A DNA stretch of 64,000 bases, taken from contig NZ_BMZR01000001.1 in NCBI RefSeq assembly GCF_014652895.1, positions 310,001-374,000 of the forward strand, in the 5' to 3' direction. Both the position numbers and the translations under genes were made by a program. This document shows, one piece after another, positions 57,532 through 64,000 of this stretch (within the stretch, counting starts at the first letter, position 1; the number at the start of each line of letters is the position of its first letter). The notes beneath the pieces were generated by a model that did not search any database, was not told the DNA's origin, and saw nothing but the letters and a program-made list of their open reading frames with translations. This stretch comes from Psychrobacter glaciei. GTDB taxonomy: Bacteria > Pseudomonadota > Gammaproteobacteria > Pseudomonadales > Moraxellaceae.

Positions 57532-58908
57532 TTATAGCTTGTATATACTGGGATCTTTTTGCATTAGATTCCACTGATACCTTGCAAATGAAATACGTGA
57601 ATTTGGATTATCGCTTCCAGTACCAAGTTGCCAAGTATAATCCATCACTTTATCACTAAACCCTTGATAGAATTTATATTGGTTAGCAAAGCTAGGCTCA
57701 AATATGTGGGGTACTCCCAGGCTATGGGCTATTTCATGAACTAAAGTCTCATAATTGCTTAGACCTGATTTGAAAATTAAAACAACGTTGCCAAATGAAA
57801 ATTTCCCAGTAGAATAATCTGGAGGTGCTCGACCATTTAAGCCTGTTATATCAAAATCTAATAAAAAAATGTAAGTTTTTTTATGCCCTTTTTGATTAAT
57901 GGATAAAATATTACCACTCTTATCTTCATGTTTTCCCAGCCCATATTTATCATATGCAGTAATAATTCCATCACTTGCTGATTTAGGAGTATGACTATTC
58001 TTCTTTGCACGCTTTATATAAGACTCTATATCAGTGTTAGTATCAAATTTGTTCAAATCGAATGGCTCTTCAGTTTTAATCTCTGCTCTTATGAGTGCTT
58101 GGTTGAATGATTTGTATTTCAAATACCATTCTATAGATTCTGAGGCTTTTTTGTTTATACCTGTAGATGTTTTAGTAGGCACCAATACTAAATCGGCTTT
58201 GTATGTCTGACTATTTTTATGAACCATCAACTCTCCTACTAAGTCTTTCGAGTTAGCAGAAATAGCGTAAACAGTGATACTTTCATGCTTGCTAAGTGGC
58301 TGGTTTTTTACTCCCTTAATCAATATCGCTCTTTTGAGAATATAATCCTTCCGAGCTTTCTTATTAGCCCTATCAACTACGGTAGTTTTATGTCCTCGAC
58401 TGATAAAGTCTTTAATTGACATACTTGAAGGCGAAACAGTAAGCTTACTTGGGTTTGAAGATACAAACTCTAGCTTCGTATATTTACTGGCTGATAGTTT
58501 AGAGGTGTCTCCAATTAGTTGTTGAAGCTCAATATCTAGTTTTACTCCATCTTTATGCATGGATGAGCCGCCTCTATAAACACTGTTAGTGGTATAAGGA
58601 AAGATAGCCAACCATGCAGGTAAGTAATTGTATTTATGTAAAAATGGTGAGTACATAGCATTTTTGAGGTAAATATCTTTAAAATTAGAAAGATTACCTC
58701 TAAATAATGCTTTGTGAGTACGTTTACCTGTTGTGGGTTCTGTTACCTCTTCTATTGGATATCTGTCAGCATCTCGCGGATAGTCAAAGCCATAACGTCC
58801 AGCCATGTCGGTTGGCTGTCTAAAATGAACCGTAAACTCACGACGGCTGATCCTAAGCACTTTAAAAGGATCAGAAGGACCAGTATTACCATTAGATTTT
58901 TGACTCAT
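57532..58908 (-). CDS. Predicted T6SS effector: metzincin zinc metalloprotease
   Basis: 458 aa, no signal peptide. Residues 391-401 are HEIAHSLGVPH, the full metzincin zinc site HExxHxxGxxH (His391, Glu392, His395, His401), followed by DKVMDYTWQLG with a Met-turn Met at 422. The first 370 residues contain no domain I recognise; the start (FKVLRISRREFTVHFRQPTD) may be the VgrG-binding or delivery part. Its ATG overlaps the vgrG stop (TAATG), with AAGG nine bases upstream, so it is translationally coupled to vgrG. Two lipoprotein genes follow. Effector status is inferred from the context; peptidase chemistry from the motif. Confidence 0.78.
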   Translation of the reverse strand: MSQKSNGNTGPSDPFKVLRISRREFTVHFRQPTDMAGRYGFDYPRDADRYPIEEVTEPTTGKRTHKALFRGNLSNFKDIYLKNAMYSPFLHKYNYLPAWLAIFPYTTNSVYRGGSSMHKDGVKLDIELQQLIGDTSKLSASKYTKLEFVSSNPSKLTVSPSSMSIKDFISRGHKTTVVDRANKKARKDYILKRAILIKGVKNQPLSKHESITVYAISANSKDLVGELMVHKNSQTYKADLVLVPTKTSTGINKKASESIEWYLKYKSFNQALIRAEIKTEEPFDLNKFDTNTDIESYIKRAKKNSHTPKSASDGIITAYDKYGLGKHEDKSGNILSINQKGHKKTYIFLLDFDITGLNGRAPPDYSTGKFSFGNVVLIFKSGLSNYETLVHEIAHSLGVPHIFEPSFANQYKFYQGFSDKVMDYTWQLGTGSDNPNSRISFARYQWNLMQKDPSIYKL

Positions 58909-61601
58909 TATTCTGCACCTTTTAATTCATCATCCTGCCAACCAAGCTCTAGATGAACCTCAATCTCATCTTCGCTATTAGAGTGAAAGCGCTCTGACCA
59001 TCCGTCTTCATTAGTGACACCTTTGAACTCTTCGCCCGTCTGTTTATTAATAGCAGTGTAAGACGTATTAGTATAAGGCTCATCATCGTCATCCAAAAAC
59101 TGATACGCCAAACTATAAACACCATCCATCAGCGTCTTTTTATCAGGAATTATGCTAGGCAACCCCGCCAACCCCAAACCATCCGTTCCACCACTAGTCT
59201 TACTATGCTTACCACCTTTCTCCGTAAACTGCTTTGCCGATATCGTAATATTAGCCCCATCCAAAGTAATACTCGCACCACCCGCCGTCAGCGTAATCTT
59301 ATTCGTTGCGACTATTTCAACGGCTTTGGTCGAAGAGGCGATGTTTACATCTTGCTTAGCAGTCGCTTCCAGTTTGCCTGTATGCGCTGAGAGGGTGATA
59401 TTCTCTTTCGCATTGGTCATGCTAAACTGACCATCGGCTACTATATTGAGTGACTCACTACTGACTTGATTATGGCTATCGCCACTACCAATCATCATGT
59501 CCGTTTGCGTAGTACTAATCATCTCACCCATGCTTCTGTGAATCAGCGTATCTTCGCTGACATAACTTGTGTCTGCTGCGCTGTCGATTAGCGTGTAAGG
59601 TGTTTGCTGATGGGTTTTAGTGTCTTGTTCCTTGGCGATACTCTCTAACTGAGTCTTAATATTGGCATGGTCTTTAACGTTTCTGCCTAGTCCTGTTGCT
59701 AGTTGCGTTAACCGCTCCGTTAGATGCTGACCGCCAAGGCTCGTTTGGGTCAGAGTCGGGGTATGCTGTTGGTAGTTATGCTGTCCAGATTGAGCGTGGG
59801 TTTGCGGTTGAGTGGAGAGGACGAGCGCTTCACCTGATTTGATATTGATTTGGGCATTGGTAGCCGCATTGATGCCTTGACGTTTGGCGGTATCTGATGG
59901 ATTGATAATGCCCATTTTTAGACTGGCAGATATCCCAGCACTGTCTACTTTTAGCTGAGAGTAAGCTTTTTCTGTGCGATGGTCAGTCACCCATTCAGAC
60001 AGGCCGTTGCCCGTGTTGCGATAACCGCTTTCAACCGCTTGTTCGTTGTCTGTGGCAAATAAGCTAGGGCGACTTGATGATAATAAGCTACCCGTATTAA
60101 TCAGATGCTCGCTATCGCCGATAGATTGCATCAGAGTTTGGTCGTCCGCTCTATGGGTGAAGTGTGTGCCATAGTTAGCGCCCGCTTGTGCCTCAAGGCG
60201 ATTGATAGGCTGAGCTGGACTATCCAGTAAATAGCTGCGCGTGGGCGTCATATGGTTACGGCTATCCATCTCATTTTGCATTTCAGAGATCCCCGTCATC
60301 GGTGGTAGGGCATGCCTGCTGTATAAAGGACCGACCCATGGAGTATCAGCGGTAATGAGGCGAAGCTGGGTTAAATGAATGCCAGCTTCTAAACTGGAAG
60401 CATGACGCTGATGATGGCGGCGGCTTATGGTGAGTCCAGTCACATGCGCCAGACTATTGCGTGCCAAATGAACGATATGGGTAGCACGGTAGTGTTGATT
60501 GAGCGCACTGTGATCGACAAGCATAAAAGTATCAGCAACACTCAAATCCGTGGCATGGGCGAGGGCGTGATAGACGCTATATCTGCTTTGATGGCTGTGA
60601 GCGACTATGCTGGCATCATCAATACTCTCGGTGTCGGTTACTGGTGCAAAGGCGGCTGGGCTGTCTAAAGTGAGTGAATGGCTACTCGTTTGATTGTTTT
60701 CTTTATCCTCACTATTGCTCGTCGTAATATCGGCTGACTGGGTTGGGTGTGCGACATTTGCTGCATTGAAACGCTGCATCGTTACTGAGTTTGGTTGGGT
60801 GATGACCTGCTCACTGATGGCCAAGACAGGCGTATGGACACGGTCGTGTAATATTTGTTGATAGCATAATGCGCCAATGTTCACGCTGATACCGTCGCTA
60901 TCGCTGGGATGGGCGGAGGTGATAATGAGCTTCGGCGGGCTGTGATCGTCCGTTTGCTCATGGCGCAGATAAGCCGTCAGACCTTGACGCGCGAGCCGCT
61001 CACAAATATGCGACCAGTGACTCATTTGCCACTGAGTCATGCGAGCGGGTATCCAGTTCGTATCATTTTCACCATTGCTGCTGTCATCGACCACGTCCAC
61101 ATCTAGTGTGCTGAGGCGCTCTGAAACCATATTAAAAACAGATAAGTTGGTGTCTATTTGACTATGTAGATGCTGATGCAAGCGATAGGTAATCGGCTGT
61201 GCCAGCAGACGGTAATAGCCATAACTGCCATCATGATCCAATTGACGAATGGCTGTGATATGGAGATGACGATAGGTCAATCCGCTCGGAGTATCAAAGC
61301 TCAAGGTTAATGGGCTACCGATTAAAGCCGTCAACGGTGTGAAAGGGGGATGATGGCGCTCATGGATATAGACGTGTAATAGATAGGTATCAATACCGTG
61401 CTGCTCGTGCTGGTGACAGCCGTTGGGGTTTAGCTGAGCGATGATGTGCGCTTCCTCATGAGCATGAGTCAGTTTCTGTAGCCACGCTCGGTGAGCAGCC
61501 ATATCTTGTCGAGCACTGGCGTAAGGGGCTTGGCTATTGCCTTCAATCGCATACAGCCTATCAGGGTGCATCGGAAGCACGGTGTTGGTCAAGCGTAACA
61601 T
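58908..61601 (-). CDS. vgrG: T6SS spike protein VgrG with C-terminal transthyretin-like extension
   Basis: VgrG trimers tip the Hcp tube and carry effectors. The 897-aa sequence has an N-terminal gp27-like part (about 1-330) and a DUF2345-type beta-helix (about 560-830, KSGEALVLSTQPQ, ITLSAHTGKLEATAKQDVNI, KITLTAGGASITLDG). The last 60 residues (EPYTNTSYTAINKQTGEEFK, then DGWSERFHSN, EIEVHLELGW) look like a transthyretin-type beta-sandwich, known in some VgrGs to bind effectors. The usual conserved tip motif before DUF2345 is not recognisable, so the middle is divergent. ATG 61601 has AGGG nine bases upstream; the frame opens at TTG 61661. Confidence 0.85.
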   Translation of the reverse strand: MLRLTNTVLPMHPDRLYAIEGNSQAPYASARQDMAAHRAWLQKLTHAHEEAHIIAQLNPNGCHQHEQHGIDTYLLHVYIHERHHPPFTPLTALIGSPLTLSFDTPSGLTYRHLHITAIRQLDHDGSYGYYRLLAQPITYRLHQHLHSQIDTNLSVFNMVSERLSTLDVDVVDDSSNGENDTNWIPARMTQWQMSHWSHICERLARQGLTAYLRHEQTDDHSPPKLIITSAHPSDSDGISVNIGALCYQQILHDRVHTPVLAISEQVITQPNSVTMQRFNAANVAHPTQSADITTSNSEDKENNQTSSHSLTLDSPAAFAPVTDTESIDDASIVAHSHQSRYSVYHALAHATDLSVADTFMLVDHSALNQHYRATHIVHLARNSLAHVTGLTISRRHHQRHASSLEAGIHLTQLRLITADTPWVGPLYSRHALPPMTGISEMQNEMDSRNHMTPTRSYLLDSPAQPINRLEAQAGANYGTHFTHRADDQTLMQSIGDSEHLINTGSLLSSSRPSLFATDNEQAVESGYRNTGNGLSEWVTDHRTEKAYSQLKVDSAGISASLKMGIINPSDTAKRQGINAATNAQINIKSGEALVLSTQPQTHAQSGQHNYQQHTPTLTQTSLGGQHLTERLTQLATGLGRNVKDHANIKTQLESIAKEQDTKTHQQTPYTLIDSAADTSYVSEDTLIHRSMGEMISTTQTDMMIGSGDSHNQVSSESLNIVADGQFSMTNAKENITLSAHTGKLEATAKQDVNIASSTKAVEIVATNKITLTAGGASITLDGANITISAKQFTEKGGKHSKTSGGTDGLGLAGLPSIIPDKKTLMDGVYSLAYQFLDDDDEPYTNTSYTAINKQTGEEFKGVTNEDGWSERFHSNSEDEIEVHLELGWQDDELKGAE

Positions 61602-61679
61602 AGGGGTAGTCCCTCTTGTGTCAGAGACGGCATCATAAGCATCAGTGCTTAGCTGCCACAATCAACGTATATAGCAGCG

Positions 61680-62513
61680 TTATTCACCAAGGGTAAATTC
61701 GATCCGGCGGTTACGAGTGCGTCCTTCTTCATTGTCATTACTCGCGATAGGATCAGCGTCACCTTTACCAGCGGTACTTAGACGGGCCGCATCAATGTTA
61801 CGACCGATGAGGTATTGCTTAACCGCTTCGGCACGCTTGTTAGATAAGACCAGATTGGCACTTGGGTTGCCCACATTGTCGGTATGTCCAATGATGGTCA
61901 CCGGCTTATCGCCAACTCGCTGCAGGACGCCAGCCATATCGTCTAGAATACCCAGACCCATTGAGGTCAACTTGGCGCTGCCGGATTCAAACTCGACGAT
62001 ACGGTTGCCCAAGGTGTCATCGATAAGTCGCTGCTCACCTTCTACGACGACCAATTGATTTTCTAATTGGTAAAGATCGGTGAGGCGCGTGTGTATCCGG
62101 TTTTGGATGGCTTGCTTTTGCTCAATGCTGCTCACCTTGCCATGCAAGCTAATGGTAGTCCCATGAATATCAATACGACCCTGACGGATATTGGAGATAT
62201 CACTATCGATAATAGCGGTCGCTACCTGTTGCCAGTTGGTCGGTATGCTAATGTTAGAACGCACTTCGATCTCATCTCTGACGGGCTTGTTAGGGTATTG
62301 CGCCTTTAGCTTTTCAAGGAGTTGCTGCTTATCCGAGCTGGTAGCCACGACACCTTTAATGACCACAGGCACATCTTCAGGGCTATTATTAATATGAGCA
62401 TCATTATGAGCCGCAAACACCGCAGCACTCATAGACAAAGTAACAGCAGCGAATAATAGGCTTTTTTTACGACGTGTTAATTTAGGTATTGTGGTTGAGA
62501 CTTGGGCTAGCAT
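61680..62513 (-). CDS. OmpA-like peptidoglycan-binding protein of the T6SS locus (TagL/TagN-type)
   Basis: 277 aa with a signal-peptide-like region (KSLLFAAVTLSMSAAVFA-AH). The middle (about 50-160) resembles BON-like repeats (IDIHGTTISLHGKVSS), and the C-terminus is an OmpA domain (VEFESGSAKLTSMGLGILDD, VTIIGHTDNVGNPSANLVLS, NKRAEAVKQYLI, NEEGRTRNRRIEF). In T6SS loci such proteins anchor the membrane complex to peptidoglycan. ATG 62513 has AAGG seven bases upstream. It lies between tagF and vgrG on the same strand with small gaps. Confidence 0.82.
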   Translation of the reverse strand: MLAQVSTTIPKLTRRKKSLLFAAVTLSMSAAVFAAHNDAHINNSPEDVPVVIKGVVATSSDKQQLLEKLKAQYPNKPVRDEIEVRSNISIPTNWQQVATAIIDSDISNIRQGRIDIHGTTISLHGKVSSIEQKQAIQNRIHTRLTDLYQLENQLVVVEGEQRLIDDTLGNRIVEFESGSAKLTSMGLGILDDMAGVLQRVGDKPVTIIGHTDNVGNPSANLVLSNKRAEAVKQYLIGRNIDAARLSTAGKGDADPIASNDNEEGRTRNRRIEFTLGE

Positions 62514-62578
62514 AAAAATACCTTTTCTAATCTTACTGTTATTGAGAGCATGCTTGTTAACGACCAATTATCGAATAG

Positions 62579-63568
62579 CTACTGTGCCAAGAAGGTTTTT
62601 TTAAACAGTTGTCTAGTATCGTACAGATAAAGGTCATCTTGCAACAATATTTTGTTAAACCGAGTCAAGCCGATATCTTCATCGATATAGCTTTGTGTCC
62701 AGTCACTATGAGCAATGATTACCCAATCATCGGGATGACTGTCCTCACTACTTGCCAGCTGGCTAAGCATGCGACCGTCCGGCTTGGTAAAGCTCAGGAG
62801 TAGGCGGTAGCAGTTTGAAACTCGGTACAGATACGTATTCAGATAAAGCTGGTGTGGCTGATAAAAACCGCTAATAAGATCATGCCAAAAAGTCGCCATA
62901 TGTATGGCATTTTCTCTATCGGAGGTCAGAGTCCAGTATATGGCTTTATTCAGACCGCTAAAGCCTTTGCTATAAGTCGGTAAGAATAACAAGCCTGTGG
63001 CTATGATTTGTTGTATCAGTTGTGATTTACTGATGTTCATCAATATCGCGATGTCGTGCAATGTGGTGGTATTGATAAAATCGTAATAGTGGGTACTGGC
63101 GTTTTTATTGACGGTAAGCTGACCGTCGTTCAGACCCGCCATAACCTCAGCGCTATCGGTTTTAGATTTAGCCACGCTCAGGACTTCATAAGTCTCATTC
63201 CACAGCGTTAATGACTTAACGGGTAGGTAGTTCATCCAGCTTTTTGGTTTATCGAGATGAAGCACACCAAAACCGATAAGCGGATAGTTTCTATGGCTAC
63301 TGTCATGACTAGGAAGCAGGACGCCAGTAATAATCTCGTTAGATACCGTATCTACGTGACTAAAGTTCAAAAAAGCAATGTTGTTCGTCGGTGGGCTGTC
63401 TATCAACGAGTCACTCGCGTCACTGAATAAGTTTTCTGATATAGCCAAGGCTTGACTGACCCATTGATCAATCGCATTGGTCTCAGCGATATGAGCGCGC
63501 GCCCTAATAAAGTCTCCACGAGCTGGTAATTTGCCAAAATAAACTAAGGGTAGTGATTCAGGAGTCAT
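62579..63568 (-). CDS. tagF: T6SS-associated protein TagF
   Basis: 329 aa. The N-terminal PLVYFGKLPARGDFIRARAH is the TagF (ImpM/DUF2094) hallmark. In Pseudomonas TagF represses T6SS activity post-translationally, apart from the PpkA/PppA threonine-phosphorylation switch. No PppA phosphatase domain is fused, as it is in some species. The ATG overlaps the stop of the upstream gene (ATGA), so translation is coupled. The frame ends 65 bp before the next gene. Confidence 0.88.
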   Translation of the reverse strand: MTPESLPLVYFGKLPARGDFIRARAHIAETNAIDQWVSQALAISENLFSDASDSLIDSPPTNNIAFLNFSHVDTVSNEIITGVLLPSHDSSHRNYPLIGFGVLHLDKPKSWMNYLPVKSLTLWNETYEVLSVAKSKTDSAEVMAGLNDGQLTVNKNASTHYYDFINTTTLHDIAILMNISKSQLIQQIIATGLLFLPTYSKGFSGLNKAIYWTLTSDRENAIHMATFWHDLISGFYQPHQLYLNTYLYRVSNCYRLLLSFTKPDGRMLSQLASSEDSHPDDWVIIAHSDWTQSYIDEDIGLTRFNKILLQDDLYLYDTRQLFKKTFLAQ

Positions 63569-64000
63569 GGCGTTGACTCCCGCGGCTCAGAGGTAGCCGT
63601 AGTTGGAGACGAGGCAGTTTGTGCGCCATTGCCACTATTGTCCTCAGTGTTCTGAGCGTTACTCGTAGTAGCACTGGTATTGACATCTGTATTGGCGTCT
63701 GTACTAGGAGCCAAGTTCAACACGCCTGCTACTGAAGGGGCTGTGCTCGTTTGCTCAGTATTTTGACCGGTTGATTCGCGAGCATTATTACTATTAGAGG
63801 TATTAGCCGCTGCACTGTTGTCCGTAACAGGTCTTGCCGTACGTGTGACCCCAAGGGCAATCACCTCGTTAGGGAGTTTCATACCAGTAAAGGGGTTGTT
63901 AGAGCGCCCTTGACTGGCTGTGCTACTGCTACCACTGATGATTCTAAAACGTACCGGAATAGTGATGCCATCACCTGACCATGCCATCTCAAAGATATTG
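63565..64000 (-). CDS. tssM: Probable TssM C-terminus (runs off the window)
   Basis: The last 144 residues of a larger protein. FEMAWSGDGITIPVRFRIIS, then NPFTGMKLPNEVIAL, resembles the C-terminal beta-sandwich end of TssM/IcmF, the inner-membrane ring of the T6SS, and tssM-tagF is a common order. After this come about 90 residues of Ser/Thr/Asn/Ala-rich low-complexity sequence to the stop, unusual for TssM. The frame is open to base 64000. Identification rests on this short match and on the ATGA overlap with tagF. Confidence 0.65.
   Translation of the reverse strand, partial: NIFEMAWSGDGITIPVRFRIISGSSSTASQGRSNNPFTGMKLPNEVIALGVTRTARPVTDNSAAANTSNSNNARESTGQNTEQTSTAPSVAGVLNLAPSTDANTDVNTSATTSNAQNTEDNSGNGAQTASSPTTATSEPRESTP

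Noticed and set aside
60402-60668. 88-codon plus frame inside vgrG
   Set aside because: Antisense to a strongly supported coding region with no own signals.

Overview
The window looks like a chromosomal segment of Psychrobacter or a close relative (Moraxellaceae, Gammaproteobacteria). The evidence is gene content and order (lptD divergent from amgK-murU, tamA-tamB, cmk-rpsA-ihfB-lapA-pyrF, clpS-clpA), moderate GC, and long Asn/Asp/Ser/Gln-rich insertions in several envelope proteins. No database search was possible, so the genus is an inference. LAYOUT. 1-3 kb: the start of lptD on the minus strand, then amgK-murU (cell-wall sugar recycling). 3-13 kb, all minus: a CIO-type bd oxidase operon (cydA-cydB-DUF2474), a large lipase-like lipoprotein, a secreted TPR-like protein, coq7 and an LplT-like MFS permease. 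13-22 kb: the tamA-tamB pair; this TamA is about twice the usual length. 22-34 kb: hemP with a Fur box, a Nudix protein, a lipocalin with an odd N-terminal extension, gap, obg, proB, hemE, argC, a DUF6776-like protein and clpS. 34-54 kb: clpA, ung, tadA, cmk, rpsA, ihfB, lapA, pyrF, two hydrolases, an FAD monooxygenase, rpsT, an NAD(P)-binding protein, rraA, mfd and a HIT protein. 54-64 kb, minus strand: the accessory part, the end of a type VI secretion (T6SS) locus. THE T6SS END. In transcription order it holds a probable TssM C-terminus, TagF (ATGA overlap), an OmpA-like protein, a VgrG with a transthyretin-like C-terminal tail, and a protein whose start codon overlaps the VgrG stop and which carries a complete metzincin zinc site (HEIAHSLGVPH plus Met-turn VMDY). 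Two lipoprotein genes follow. The second has been split by a 1063-bp IS256-type element flanked by an 8-bp target duplication; removing the element and one target copy restores a single 397-codon frame. Beyond it lies a decayed fragment of a second vgrG, so the cargo module is bracketed by vgrG sequence on both sides. I read this as an exchangeable module: metzincin effector plus periplasmic lipoprotein immunity. This is the best candidate for an undescribed system here. OTHER STRUCTURE. Two MITE-like elements share TA-GGG ends; one supplies the last base of the tadA stop codon. The rpsA leader has three stacked hairpins. A 17-bp perfect hairpin abuts the hemE Shine-Dalgarno. TamA and ClpA carry large low-complexity or acidic insertions. 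I saw no rRNA, tRNA or CRISPR array.
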